A stretch of 64,000 nt of DNA from Isoetes taiwanensis. Taxonomy: Eukaryota; Streptophyta; Lycopodiopsida; Isoetales; Isoetaceae. This document shows positions 1-11,297 of the stretch, piece by piece. The notes beneath the pieces are model-generated. The model was given only the letters and a program-made list of their open reading frames with translations. It ran no database searches and was not told where the DNA came from. The DNA lies in NCBI GenBank assembly GCA_021234155.1, contig JAJEKV010000004.1, positions 15,743,059-15,807,058 of the forward strand, given 5' to 3'. A program made the position numbers and the translations under genes. The number at the start of each line of letters is the position of its first letter. Positions within the stretch are counted from its first letter, which is position 1.

Positions 1-158
1 CTACAACCCACAAATTTTGCATTGCATGTTTTGTCTTTATGGTCACTATTGAATTGCCAAGCACAGAATACCACTTTCTTGAATCAGAAAGCCTGAACAA
101 TCATGATTTCAACTTGCCGACTTACAGAATGAAGTAATGTATTTCCGAATATATATCG

Positions 159-1994
159 CTATATTCCATCCTCTACATCCTTCACATAAAAAGGAACACT
201 TACAGCACTTTTGGACTTCTTTACGTGCTCAGATATTTGTTCTCCCTTCCGAAACTTTCTTAAAGCAAGCAATGGCTCGTCCCCAGCCTCTCCAGTAGCC
301 TGATCAATTGTTGGGACCTGAATTGACAAGAAATTTCTCAGAACTACAGAACCTCTATATTGGAATGTCATACACATGATATGACCACGTGCATAATATC
401 TAGCCCTAGCTCAAGATCCATGAGCCATGACTTGAGACATGCCATTGTTCTACAATGAGTAGTCTTATTACATCTAGAGTGACAAAACTAATTTGCTTAG
501 TAAGCTTTAGTAGACCAATTTGAACTAACATCTCTAAAGAAACTCTAGAATTCTACCTTGCAACGGTCACACAGTTTAACTCCAAGAAACAGCAAACCCC
601 CGATTTTGAAGGTATGCCAAACATCCTCAGCAAATGCTTCACACCCCTTGACCAGTATACTGCAGACAAATAGAACAATTTCTTGTTACATACTAGTATC
701 TGATGTGAGCTTTATGATACTATGATATAATGTGAATGCCGGACAAATACTAAAAAGATCCAACATCAAAGTGCTCAAATCCTCTATGCTTCTAGCACAT
801 AAATTGTTTCAAAAGGCTTGGACATTCACAGGTGTTGGCAAATCTTGTCTATCAAAACCATATGAGAGTCAAAATAGCAGCATACGTACTTTGGGCGGAA
901 ACGATTTACGTTGAATTCGTTTGGAAGCAGATTGTTTAATGCATCCATTGAGGCCTAGTCATTGAGATGGCGTTAAAAGATTTAAACAAACAATATATGT
1001 TAAAACAGGTGACAGAAATGTAACTTATATACCTGAGAAACAAGAAGGAAGGGATATGCATCAGCAAAGCATGTCTGGTATCCGTTTGCATAGGCAATAT
1101 CTGTTGCCCTCCTTGTACTGTCTTGGTTATTAGATTTGTAAAAAACAACAAACATCAGCTTCATCAAACACAGAAGCCTCCAATATGTCTAATGAGACAA
1201 GAAAAAACTTGAGTTAATTCTTTACCTATGTCAAACCGTACTAGACGTGCTGGTTTCCCCAAGTATTTTGAAAACCAACTAGATGCCATGAAACCTTCTT
1301 CTAAAACTTCGCCACTCCATTGCCAAACAGAAGCATTTACCCGTTTGCGAAGGTGGCTTGTAGAGAGAGGTATCTGCAAAAGTTCCATTCCTGGTGCTTT
1401 AATCCCTGTCAAATTGAATGCAAATATTTAAATCTACTTGATTTTAAACTTGACACATGTCTAAGAACATAGGCAGCCCAAAATGAATATAGAATCATCT
1501 TGTTTGCACCACTTTAAGGTTCGATATCAGCTCAACAAAATTGTCTTATATGAAAAAATCGGTTCATCAAGCTGAGGATGAGATCCATGCACAATCTAGT
1601 AGACCTCATGCACAGTGCATATGAGACGACTACTGCCACAGAGGAGGAAAAAAAGGAAAAACATGAGCTGCAGACAAAAAGAGAAATACCTAGGAAAAGC
1701 TCCGAAGATGAAGACAGAGAAAATGCATTTTTGAAGGCAATTTGAGGCAAGGCAGTTTCAACCAGCGCCAGAGTTGGCTCCTGCCTCTGTGTTATTGCGC
1801 GTCCTTGTTCATTTACAACCATCCATTGCCTATCCCATGCAAATCCTGAAAGTAACACAGATGAGATGAGACATGACCAAATCTATGTGGGTATTCTCTT
1901 ACTTACCTGTGCTAGAAACTGGAGCAGATTCGACGTGAATACCTCGGCAAGACTTGATGGGATACACGAAGAGAGCCGCCACGCTGGGTTCCAT
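159..1994 (-). CDS. MOSC-domain protein (plant mARC-like), seven exons
   Basis: Exons on the minus strand: 1994-1907, 1845-1690, 1405-1226, 1121-1033, 954-890, 659-557, 317-159. They sum to 840 nt, exactly 280 codons with the stop, and every junction has GT-AG and consistent phase. The N-terminus contains VYPIKSCRG, then FAWDRQWMVVN and QRQEPTLALV, which mark the MOSC N-terminal beta-barrel. GIKAPGMELLQIPL follows. The MOSC core has YPFLLVSQ, VNRFRPNILV, GCEAFAEDVW and LCDRCKVPTIDQATGE; the Cys of DRCK is at the position that binds the molybdenum cofactor in this family. Family knowledge: mARC proteins reduce N-hydroxylated compounds with cytochrome b5 and its reductase. The start ATG is the one in frame with VYPIKSC. 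The protein is about 40 residues shorter at the C-terminus than I expect for plant homologues, so a further exon left of the window (possible donor at FY/GTGAAG) or a truncation is possible. No clear transit peptide is visible. Confidence 0.85.
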
Positions 1995-2079
1995 GAAGAA
2001 ACACGCTTGGAGTTTGAGATTTTTGGAATAGCACTACTATCTGACATTTGATGTCTTGACATTCCATGTCAACTATATT

Positions 2080-2260
2080 TTTGGGTTGCCCCTAGGGGGG
2101 CAAACCTAGGGGCAACCCCTCGTTTATGTGGGTTTGTGGGATATACTGAGTATATGCTGGAATATACTCAGTATATGTTGATGACTGCTAAAAACCCTTT
2201 GTTCCCTGTAAATGCACGGTCAGTTGCGTTGTGGATCAAGGATGTTCTGGACTGGGTAAC
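2080..2260 (+). repeat. Dispersed repeat, copy 1, inverted relative to copy 2 near 47.3 kb
   Basis: This stretch holds GC-rich palindromes (GGGTTGCCCC, CTAGGGGGGC, GGGGCAACCCC), then TTATGTGGGTTTGTGG, two direct copies of an ATATACT(G/C)AGTATATG motif and an open frame. The same order of blocks appears on the minus strand at about 47,400-47,225. The left palindromes resemble a terminal inverted repeat, but I could not define both ends of one element or a target-site duplication. Confidence 0.6.
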
Positions 2261-2315
2261 TGGCAGCTCCAATCTGATGAATAAGAACACAGCCGTTCTG
2301 GATCGTCGCTTATGA
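2175..2315 (+). CDS. Short ORF (46 aa) inside the dispersed repeat, function unknown
   Basis: The frame opens with ATG and reads MLMTAKNPLFPVNARS then VALWIKDVLDWVTGSS before TGA. The inverted copy near 47.28 kb also opens with ATG and reads MLVTAPNLLFPINWWS followed by PALWAAD before its own stop. The shared hydrophobic and aromatic pattern (LLFP-N, ALW) suggests descent from one reading frame, or simply shared repeat sequence. It could be a first exon of the gene fragments downstream. I recognise no family. Confidence 0.3.
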   Translation: MLMTAKNPLFPVNARSVALWIKDVLDWVTGSSNLMNKNTAVLDRRL

Positions 2316-2469
2316 TTAGCCTAGAAGATGCTCTATAAAGGTAAATCAGGTTTTTTCTTCACTCCTATTTATCTCAGGTCTATCCCAGCTTTATTTAAGA
2401 TCATATTCAAGATCATAGTTCTTGTTTTTTCGTGATCATTATATTGCCTGATTGATTTTCTTGTCCGTG

Positions 2470-4791
2470 CAGGAGGAGACATGCAAGAGATCGGCCAAAG
2501 GTATGAATCCCAAGGCATTTGTCAATTTTCTAGAGTTTATTTTTCGAGTTTACAATTCCCAAAGGTGCGTAAGTTATCCTTTTTAGACCTAATTTTTCGA
2601 ATGAAGAGTTGACAATCGAAATGACCTTGAAATACTCTGGTAGAATTCCTCTATACAGACCTCAAAATCCCTCTGTCCTGATTATATACTTGTTGAAGAG
2701 AAAATACCAGCTATACTGCTGCAAGCTAAACTTGCAACTATAGCTGGAGACTCTGGCCTATAAAGTAAATATAAAAGAAGTTATATTTTGCATGGAGTTT
2801 TTAACACAAGATATATAGGGCTTTGACAAACCTCTGAGAAACCCAAGAGGACTTCAAGGTCTCATACACGCAGAAATTTATGGCAATGTTTGACCCAACA
2901 CACTATTACAGTCAAAATAAGATGTTATGAGCCATTATTATTAACTGAATATTTAAATCTGGATGAAAACAAACCCACAGATTACTCTACCAGTAGCGTG
3001 GTTGTAAGTCCTTTGTATAGTTCCCTGAAGTCCTCATCGCAACAAATCTGGATAAGGCTTTAGCGGCAGCTAAAGCAGCTATATCAGCTGCAGCTTCGCA
3101 AATGGAAGATTATAAACAATGTCTGGCTATACACATCAAGCAATTATCTCTTCGAGTAATGCAATACCTCATATTACTACTTATCAGGGGACACATGGTT
3201 ATCAGGAAACTGGTTCCAATATTGGTGAGCAAATTAAAGAAGCTGAAAGAATGGCAGAGCATGTGAAAGCAAGAGGAGAATCTGGAATTTAAAGTTTTCC
3301 CATTTCTCTCGAATCCGTGCACTTTACATGTGCGACTCTTACGTTGCTGGCATATGGGGATCATGAACCAAGGTATACCATGTCCCATTTTTTGCCTGCC
3401 AATATGGGCTAGTTTTGTATGCATCATGTCTTATGCTCACTTTACTTATATATAAAGCTGATATCCTAGTATGCTAAACTCTAGCATGATTTTTCTTGTT
3501 ATAAAACTAAGCATAGATTAAATATGGATATAGCAGTGCATTGTTGCTCATTTGTACTTACAGTGATCCACTTTCATAGAATGTTGGAAGAAGTGGATGG
3601 ATGGCTGAAGTTGAGAAGACTTATGAGAACATAAATGTACAGGTTACTGGCAAAACACATGGGATGCCAGAGAAAGAGATCAGCCATGGAATAGTTGTTG
3701 TTAAAGCTGTGGTGGATATTGGCCAGCAAAAATGGCATGTTAAAGTTAAAGTTCAGAGCCTTTCTGCTCTAGTATGTTGAGATTTCTGTAATGAGCTGTC
3801 AATATATGTATTTGTAGCAGAATATGTCTACTGCTTTTTGTGCCCTCAGGTGAAGTTGTTTCTGTTGTGTCACGTTTTGCACCTATGCATTTGCATTCTT
3901 CTTTTTTAATCATTCAGCCTGAGCTTCTTGTCACCATATTTGGTAATATTGGTTGCTACATGGGGCATGCAATATGTATGTTTGCAGTATGTGTCTATGA
4001 CTTGCATGAGTTTGGCACTATGTATTTGTAGCAGAATATGTCTATTGCTTTTTGTGCCCTCAGGTGAAGTTGTTTCTGTTATGTCACGTTTTGCACCTAT
4101 GCATTTGCATTTTTTTTTTTAATCATTCAGCCTGAGCTTCTCACTGGATTTCAAATCCAAACTCTCAAAATGCTACAGCATGTCGTAGCTTTAGTATGCA
4201 TGTTGCATTTAAACTGTTTGGAGTGCAACATGCCCTGGAGGAACAAACTTGGATCTTTTAACCTTTGAATGCTGCAGCTTACCAGCCATCATTTTTGGGA
4301 TCGATTTCATCTGCATAAAATTTCAATGCAAGAAACACAATCAAAATGTTTGTAAGACCTGATATTTATGGTGAAAACTGTGTCATGTTTTAACCTTTTT
4401 AAAACCGAAGGGCTAATGTTATTGTTGAAGTGTTAGACAAACAACTCTTTGAAGGTGCAGGCATTGCCTTGACAGATGAAGACCAGGAGATGGCCATAAA
4501 GAAGGTGATCTGTGCCTTTCCTAATAAATATCTTAATGCACATATTCTACTTTTCCCAGATTTTGATTGGCATGCCTTCAGCCATCTTCTTCCACATTAA
4601 GTAGTTATTTTATATTCTGAAGGGTTCTTTTAAAGTTAGACACCTAAGTGAATCATTGCGTCCATCTGTACATTAAGCTAGTTTTAAAATTCTGTGGTAT
4701 TCTTTGCAGGAGGTGGATGAGTTTATAAAATCATTGAATCCTGTGATGCTTCCTGATCTCATGAAGCCTCTTCCACTTAACCTTGATGTGG
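2470..4791 (+). CDS. Unidentified split gene, several candidate exons, possibly broken
   Basis: Several plus-strand segments look coding and have splice-like borders. One is about 3062-3290 (AAAKAAISAAASQMEDYKQ, then after a one-base frame change SGYTHQAIISSSN to a stop). Another is 3584-3771, containing MAEVEKTYENINVQVTGK and HGIVVVKAVVDIGQQKW, followed by GTATGT. A third, about 4405-4503, contains QLFEGAGIALTDEDQEMA. The last, 4710-4791, has a TTTGCAG acceptor, reads EVDEFIKSLNPVMLPDL, and is followed by GTAAGT. The last two would join in frame. I do not recognise the protein. The frame change and stop near 3.1-3.3 kb could mean a pseudogene, an alternative exon or two separate genes. Confidence 0.35.
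3807..4143 (+). repeat. Direct duplication, period about 214 bp
   Basis: A block of about 125 bp starting TGTATTTGTAGCAGAATATG at 3807 recurs at 4021 with only a few changes (for example TCTACTGC versus TCTATTGC, GTTGTGTC versus GTTATGTC). It lies between candidate exons of the unidentified gene, so it is probably an intronic tandem duplication. Confidence 0.85.
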
Positions 4792-5590
4792 TAAGTATTT
4801 CTATAATGCATGAACATGTCTGATTTATTGGACTCCAGTGACCATGATATGTATTCTCGTTGCTGAGTCACCCCCACGGTGAATATGCACCCAAACAAAA
4901 GGGGGTGCAAGGGGAAATCTAATTTTAATGCGTGTAATGTAATGGTTTGTGTTATAGGTTAAAAAAAAATTTTGCCCCTTCGGGGCAATGAAAATTGTGC
5001 ATGAATGTTGTGTACATCGCTATAGGTTCTTGTGCCTAAGACAGGTGCCCTTGAAGACCACTTTACGATTTAAACGCGAAAAAATTTCTATAATATACAT
5101 TTGTAATAAGCAAGTAGGCCAAAAAAATTATACCACTTACAGTTGCGCTGCAAAAATTTCTATAATATATATTTGTAATAAGCAAGTAGGCCAAAAAAAT
5201 TATATCATTATGAGAGTCTCCATTCTACATATTGGAATACAAAAGGAAACTCTACAATGTTGATGAAAAAAATAATGCTAAAGAGAATGCATTTATGATG
5301 TAAACCACTTACAATATCCCTAGGTAGTAGAATTCCATATGCTAGACATGTTAGAACATGTGTTTAGGAAATGGAGCCATGAAGGATGTCACTGTTTGTT
5401 TAAGTCACTAGTCAAATCACAATGATACTTTTGTAAGTACATGTATTGCCAATATATGGTAGCAAGATTGGCCCATCAAAAGTGCATCACCTCTTAGTAA
5501 AACATAACACAAGAGTGAGTTTGAAGAAAGGCTGCAAAAAATGAAAGACTGATCATGGTTACCAGCAAATATAAAAAGTTCTTCAAGTCG
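4792..5590. other. Spacer with a tandem duplication; no gene seen
   Basis: A segment beginning AAAATTTCTATAATATA (about 5081-5134) recurs 72 bp downstream (about 5152-5206), including AAGCAAGTAGGCC. Near 4972-4988 there is a small perfect palindrome, TTGCCCCTTCGGGGCAA. I see no convincing coding exon; open frames here come from the duplicated AT-rich sequence. Confidence 0.6.
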
Positions 5591-5599
5591 TTATCTTAC

Positions 5600-6040
5600 A
5601 TATCAAATATTCCATGCTTGTACGGTATTCCATTGTCAATATTCCCAGGAATAATAATGTCCTTCCAAGTGTCAAATGCACTAGTATTTCGTTTGTCAAT
5701 ACGATCCCTGTAGTAAAACAAGTAGATGTAAGAAAAGTAGTGCCTATCTATATTCTTATATCAAGCAACAAAACTACCTCATGCGGAGAAAAATTGTGAG
5801 AAAAAATTGATCCGTTCTCGGAAGAGTAGCCCAATCTCTAAAAATACGACTCCATTGCAAGTCCTCATCAAGAAATCTTTGCTAGCTTGAGACATTATTT
5901 ACAATGGGCAAAGCATGGACAATGTGAACTCTTGAACCCATCAAATGTAGCCTATCTAAAATACCTAGGAAACACGAAAATATGATCTCGCCCTCCAGAG
6001 CGGCGAAAATAGGGCATTTGCTTGATAATATGAAAAGATG
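5600..6040 (-). pseudogene. Exostosin-family (GT47) glycosyltransferase fragment
   Basis: Three minus-strand segments match the centre of plant GT47 exostosin-like proteins. About 6030-5965 reads QMPYFRRSGGRDHIFVFP and ends at a GTATTT donor. About 5885-5790 reads IFRDWATLPRTDQFFLT. Segment 5707-5600 is bounded by TTTTACTACAG and GTAAGATAA and reads DRIDKRNTSAFDTWKDIIIP then GN. The WKDIIIPGN block and GG-x-DH are typical of this family, whose members act in the Golgi on cell-wall or glycan chains. The first and last exons are missing, and the second segment does not join the first in frame cleanly. I read it as a decayed partial copy next to the Copia insertion at 6.52 kb; a live gene with unseen exons is less likely. 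Confidence 0.6.
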
Positions 6041-6109
6041 ATATCAAATATGAGATGAGAACTCAGATACATATAGCTGCTTAGAATAAACTCTCACCTG
6101 AATATACTT

Positions 6110-6427
6110 TTGGTTTATCTCCTTATCTGTAAGGCCGCCCTTTCATGCGGACACATTTTACATAAGCTCGAACAAAGAAAACATGTGCTTCATGTTTACT
6201 CATTACACTTTAACCCGGATGAAGCAAAGAGGTTGATGAATTTTCACCTCAAGAAAACCCAAGGAATAAGCATTAAGGCAGAGAACCCACCTCAGAAAAA
6301 GAAAAACTGGCAGATCACGGATTTGCGAGGCAAGGAAAGAAGATGTTATGATGGGAAAGCCTGCTGTTTACTTTTGATGGATACTCAAAGTTTGCTAACT
6401 CTTTGTTGGGAACATTATCTGTTTTGA
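6110..6427 (+). CDS. Unrecognised ORF, 105 aa
   Basis: The frame runs from ATG to stop with a lysine-rich middle (HLKKTQGISIKAENPPQKKK). There is no family match I can name. It lies between the GT47 fragment and the left LTR of the Copia element. It could be a chance ORF or an exon of a host gene; codon usage gives no clear answer by eye. Confidence 0.2.
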   Translation: MVYLLICKAALSCGHILHKLEQRKHVLHVYSLHFNPDEAKRLMNFHLKKTQGISIKAENPPQKKKNWQITDLRGKERRCYDGKACCLLLMDTQSLLTLCWEHYLF

Positions 6428-6519
6428 AGCTAATGAAACAAAAAGTATGGAGAATCAAGCCTTTTCTCCTCTTAGAAGCTATCTAAGTTGCCAAACAAAC
6501 TTGATAGAAGAGCCACCAC

Positions 6520-6831
6520 CAAGGCAAATTATGATGAGCCGGATCGGCTATCCGGTTGCGGATCGCCCGGATCAGCCATTACGGCTTATTGCGATTCGTT
6601 GGAGATTCCCTCCATAATAGTGCTCTCCCAAAATAGCACTATCCGCTGCGCATACTCCCATAAAAGGGCTCGGAAGACCGTCATCGCCAGCTAGATTCGA
6701 GTTCGTGGTTCCGTTCTAGTTTCTCGCCTTATTATCTTCTGTTTTATCCAGCTTTCCGCCGCCATTGCCATTTCTTTTTTTCTGATCAATAGATCTGTGT
6801 GCTCTCTGATTCTATTCCATAGACTCCAATA
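6520..6831 (+). repeat. 5' LTR of the 6.5-kb Copia
   Basis: It aligns to 10972-11292 through blocks such as AATAGTGCTCTCCCAAAATA and AGCACTATCCGCTGCG, and ends at ACTCCAATA like the 3' copy. Its terminal five bases are changed. Confidence 0.85.
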
Positions 6832-6845
6832 GGTTATGGGCCCAC
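6832..6845 (+). other. Primer binding site matching the tRNA-iMet anticodon region
   Basis: GGTTATGGGCCCAC starts at the first base after the LTR. It is the reverse complement of the anticodon stem-loop of plant initiator tRNA-Met as I recall it (GTGGGCCCATAACC), not of the tRNA 3' end. Drosophila copia is known to prime from a cleaved 5' half of the same tRNA. Confidence 0.65.
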
Positions 6846-6921
6846 ACTCTTGCTGAATCAATCCGCCTAAGCCGCCTCTTTTTTTTACTTTCTTCTCCTT
6901 TCTTGCCTTTTATCCCACAAA

Positions 6922-7674
6922 ATGTATGCCGTGGCTGGCGCTCAAGGAACTCAGTCTGCTGAATGGCGAATTGCTGACCGTTTTGAAGAGAAGAACTTCC
7001 ATTTATGGAAATGGAGGATTCAGATGATTCTTGAGGACAAGAATCTGTGGCACTTGGTGCGACCCGATGGAGACAATGATGATGGTAATCTGCATGAGGC
7101 AGAGGAAGAGGAAGATCCAGCACGGGAGGCTCGTGATCTGAAGGCACGAATCATCATATGTGGGAGTTTGGGAGATACAGCGGCCAAGCTTGTGAAGGAT
7201 GCTACCAGTGCTAAGGAAGCATGGGAGATCCTGAACAGGAGATATGCTTCAAGCACTGCTGTGAATCGTGTTTTACTCAGAAAGAAGTTGCATGAGTTGG
7301 AAATGCAACCTGGAGATGATGTAGATGCACATATTCGCAATCTCAAAGATATTTTGGATGATTTATCTGCAACAGGGGCCTCCATCTCAGAAGATGAGAA
7401 AGTTTGTGTCCTGCTCAATAGTCTGCCATCTTCTTATGGAAATCTTGTGACCTTTCTTGAAGGGAAGCTAGAAGACTTCAGTTTTGATGCCACCATCGAT
7501 CGAGTACGCCTGGAATCTCTACGTCAAGGAAAGAATGCAGCCAGAGAAGAGTCTCTTCAGTTTGCTCATGCCAAGAAGACCCAATCTTCCACGAACAATA
7601 ACAAATTGCGTCCGCCTACGATAGGAATACCATATTTGTTTTTGATGCCAAAACATGGGACACTATGCCCGTGA
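6922..7674 (+). pseudogene. Copia gag (UBN2-type), frameshifted at the zinc knuckle
   Basis: The 250-residue frame opens MYAVAGAQGTQSAEWRI and carries the gag signatures W-x-W-(x)4-ILEDKNLWHLV near residues 32-50, ATSAKEAWEILNRRYAS near 95-110 and LLNSLPSSYGNLVTFL near 165-180. These are typical of UBN2/Retrotran_gag_2 proteins, which form the retroelement particle and bind its RNA. The nucleic-acid-binding knuckle lies just after, in another frame: C-F-stop-C-(x)4-H-(x)4-C at about 7641-7680, where the stop TGA replaces a likely Trp. So gag ends prematurely and the rest of the polyprotein is disconnected. The start is the first ATG after the primer site region. Confidence 0.8.
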
Positions 7675-10600
7675 ATGCACCTCCACCATCTCTGCTCCAA
7701 TACTGCCCACACCAACTTCCAATCCATCATTCAATTCCACTTTGCCTCCTTCTCAACCCACTCGATCCATACCACCTCCAGAGGAACGTAGCAACCTTAC
7801 TATAGAAGAGGAAGAAACCGAATTTCTCTTCTCTCTACTTGATTCTCCCTCTCATGATATCTATTCCCGGTATCTTGATTCAGCGCTACTTCCCATATGA
7901 CTTCCCACCGTCAATTCTTCCTCTCTTATCAGACTCTTGATTCTCCGAAAACAGTTAGAATGGGCGATGACTCCACACTCCAAGGGATTGGAATTGGCAA
8001 TATTTTCTTCATGCTTCCAAATGGGTCCAAGAAATGCATTCAAATGTCTTGCATGTACGGGACTAACAAAAATTTGCTTTCCATTAGCGTAATTACAGTC
8101 ATGCAAAGCTATCAAGTCAACTTTCAAAAGGACAAGTGCCACATCCGAGATCCCGATGATCCCGCAGGCTCCTCTATTATTTTACTTGGCATTGTTATGG
8201 CAATCTCTATCATCTTCCTCAGAGCTCTCCTCCTCCCATTGAAGCTGCTCACATCGGTGAAGATCGAGATCTTTATACCCTATGGCATCATCGACTAGGC
8301 CACATCAGTGCTCCCCGACTGCAGCAACTCATTAACACTGGGCATATTTGTCACATCTCCTCTCCCAAACGCATCTGCAATGCATGTCTCCAGTGTAAAA
8401 TCACTCGGTCCATTTTTCCCACTTCTCTCTCACGTGCTTCTCGTTGTCTTGAACATGTTCATGCAGATCTTGTAGGACCTGGGCGCTACCCAACTTTTGG
8501 AGGTGCCCAATACATTATGGTCCTCCTTGATGATTACTCCCGCAAGCTTTTCACTTATCTCCTCAAAAAAGAAGAGTGACAGTTTTCTATCTTTCACCGC
8601 TTTAAAACTCTCTATGAAAAGCTCGGCCGCCACTTCTCTCATCGCACTTACGACCGATGGCAAAGTGGAGAATTCAACTCTAACATTTTTCGCCAATACT
8701 GCTCTTATTCTGGAATCCATCATGAGTTTTCTGCTCCATATTGCCCTGAACAGAATGGTAGAATTGAAAGAGCCAACCGTACTCTTCTCGAAATGGGCGT
8801 AACTTTGCTCTCTTCTATGAACGCATTCACACCGATTTTGGGGAGAAGCCATATCCACCGCCACATACTTGATTAATCTCACACCTCATCGAGGCATTGC
8901 CAATGCCATTCTCAAGAATTATGGACCATGCAGCCTATTTCTCACCGCCACCTCAAAGTGTTTGGATGTAAGGCATTTGTTCACCACACTCCCTCTCACA
9001 AGATGGATCCAAAAGGCCTCCCTCAGATGTTTATTGGTTCTGGCTCCTCTCATAAAGCTTACGAGACTATATGACCTTGCATCCTCCAAACTCATCATCA
9101 GCCCCAATGCAGGTCTTCAATGAGATCGAACCTTGTCATCTCATTCCTCATACCTCCGCCACCTCCCTCATTGAAGTCATTTGAATCTGATCCATGTAAC
9201 ACTCCTATTGAAACTACTCCAGCAGACTCCCCATCGCCCCCCTTGATTCCCCATCACCCCCCTCCTCCTAGTCCTTCTTTTATCTACGATCCACCAAATC
9301 GCCACTCGCCGAATCGCAAGCCACCAGCTTGGACCCATGATTATCTCATGCACACCTCTCGAACTCATTCCGGATCCTCAAGCAATTATCATGATGCCAT
9401 GAGCAGCCCATACAGTTCCCAATGGCAAAAAGCAATGGAAGAAGAACTGGCCTCCATAAATCAGAATGGCACTTGGTCTCTTGCTCCTCGTCCCACTGAT
9501 CGACCAGTTGTTGGCAGCCGATGGGTCTTTAAGGTCAAGTATTCCAGCCAAGGTAATGTGGAACGCTTCAAAGCACGATTTGTAGCTAAAGGTTTCAGCC
9601 AAATTGAAGGAATCGACTTCGACGAGACTTATGCACCTGTAGCCCGACTCTCCTCCATCAGAGTTCTTTTGGCTTATGGCACTCTCAACGGATATCACAT
9701 CCATCAGATGGATGTACAGAATGCATTCCTCCATGGTGAGCTTCAAGAAGAAGTATACATCGAGCCCCCACAAGGTTTCTCTTTTGATTCTCAATCTGTC
9801 GCAAACTTCACAAAGCCCTCTATGGGTTGCGGCAAGCCGCCCCGATCTTGGTATCATACTCTACGTAACGCCCTTCACACTCTTGGTTTTCACGCTTGCC
9901 CACCGACACCAGCCTCTATGTTCAACACCGGCCTTTTCCCATCATCCTAGTCAGATAACGTTTGACGACCAACCGATCATTGCTCATCCTCATGCCGATC
10001 TCCCCGGCCTCAAACATCAACTTTTCTTCACTTTTCCATGAAAGATCTTGGCATTGCACACTATTTTCTTGGCATACAACTTGAGATGATTCCATCAAGC
10101 GCACTCTCTCACCGAGCCAACACAAATACTTTCAAGATCTTCTCTCTCATCACGGCCTCGCTCACCGCAACTCCACTACCAATCCCTTGGACCCAACATC
10201 CCATCTATTACCCAATGATCCCCTTGCTCCAAAGACTTCCAATACTTCCATGACAATTGGGCCTCCATTGTGGGCTCCCTCAATTTCGCAGCCCAAGCTA
10301 CACGCCCGGACCTCGCTTTTCCCATTTGCAAATTAAGCGGGCCTCAATGATCCAAAACAGTCCCATTGCATTGCCCTCAAGCGCACCCTTCGCTACCTTG
10401 CTGGTACCATTCACCATGGATTACTCTATCAAAGTAGTGGGGCAATTCTCCAGTAGGGTTCTCGATCGATGTCGATCAAGGTGTGATTCCCAAGACCGCA
10501 ACTGTCTCCGGCTATGTCTTCACTCTTTTGCCGGTTCTCGGCCAGAACTTGGGCCAGCTCCAAACAGACTTGCACCGCTCTTTCCACCACAGGCCGAGTA

Positions 10601-10930
10601 TATCGGGCTTTACTCAAGCCACCCGTGAATCCCTCCGGGCCGGCTCTCTCATTGAGACCTTGCACATTGACATTCCCCTCCAAATTCCATTCATAATGAC
10701 AATCAAGGTGCAATTGCCGTTGCTCACAATCCTATCAATCATCGCCGTTCAAACACATTGATCTCCGATATCACTTCATTCGAGATCATGTTCGCAATGC
10801 CACAATCACCCTTGCCTATTGTCCTCCAAGCAATGCGGTGACGACATGCTCACCAAACCTCTCGGTGCACCTAAGATTCAAACTTTCTCTCGTCAACTTG
10901 GTATTCACGGCTTACCTCGAGTGGGGGTAC
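7675..10930 (+). pseudogene. Degenerate Copia pol: protease, integrase, RT, RNase H
   Basis: The pieces lie in changing frames. Around 8000-8300 are protease-to-integrase leftovers. About 8280-8570 reads LWHHRLGHISAPRLQQL, then CNACLQCK (an HHCC-type zinc site), then VHADLVGPG and VLLDDYSRKLFTYLL of the integrase core. The RT lies at about 9380-9950 and reads NGTWSLAPRPTDRPVVGSRW, KARFVAKGFSQIEGIDF, ETYAPVARLSS and MDVQNAFLHGELQEEVYIEP. RNase H remnants at about 10400-10920 include TVSGYVF, GAIAVA and KHIDLRYHF-like segments and an LGIHGL tail. Stops and indels separate all of these, so no active enzyme can be made from this copy. Confidence 0.8.
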
Positions 10931-10971
10931 ATCTCGAGATAGAGTCAAGCTGATCTTGCTCGAGTGGGGGG

Positions 10972-11292
10972 TGTTGCAAATTATGACAGAGCGGATCAGC
11001 GCCTATCCCGGTTTGCAGATCGCCAGATCAGCCATTCTCGGCTTATTGCAGTTCGTTGGAGATTCCTCCATAATAGTGCTCTCCCAAAATAGCACTATCC
11101 GCTGCGTATACTCCCATAAAAAGGGCTCGTAAGACCGCCATCGCCAGCTAGCTCGAAGTTACAGGTTCCGCTCTAGTTTTCGCCTTATTATCTTTTCGCT
11201 TTTTATCCGGCTTTCAATGGCCGCCATTGTACTTTTCTTTTTTTCGATCAATAGATCCGGTTATCTCCGATTCTATTCCATAAACTCCAATA
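10972..11292 (+). repeat. 3' LTR of the 6.5-kb Copia
   Basis: It starts TGTTGCAAATTATGAC immediately after the purine-rich tract and ends ACTCCAATA before the ACCAC target duplication. Confidence 0.85.
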
Positions 11293-11297
11293 ACCAC

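Larger units (their letters stand above)
6520..11292 (+). mobile_element. Old Copia LTR retrotransposon, degenerate
   Basis: The element is flanked by the 5-bp duplication ACCAC (6515-6519 and 11293-11297). Its 5' LTR is 6520-6831 and its 3' LTR 10972-11292; the two differ by many substitutions and small indels. Internal order is gag, protease, integrase, reverse transcriptase, RNase H, which is Copia order. A purine tract CGAGTGGGGGG sits just before the 3' LTR. The first bases of the 5' LTR (CAAGG) no longer match the TGTTG start of the 3' LTR. The coding region has several frameshifts and stops, so it is not functional. Confidence 0.9.

Noticed and set aside
7020-7418. 132-codon minus-strand frame in the first Copia
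   Set aside because: Shadow of the gag frame on the opposite strand.
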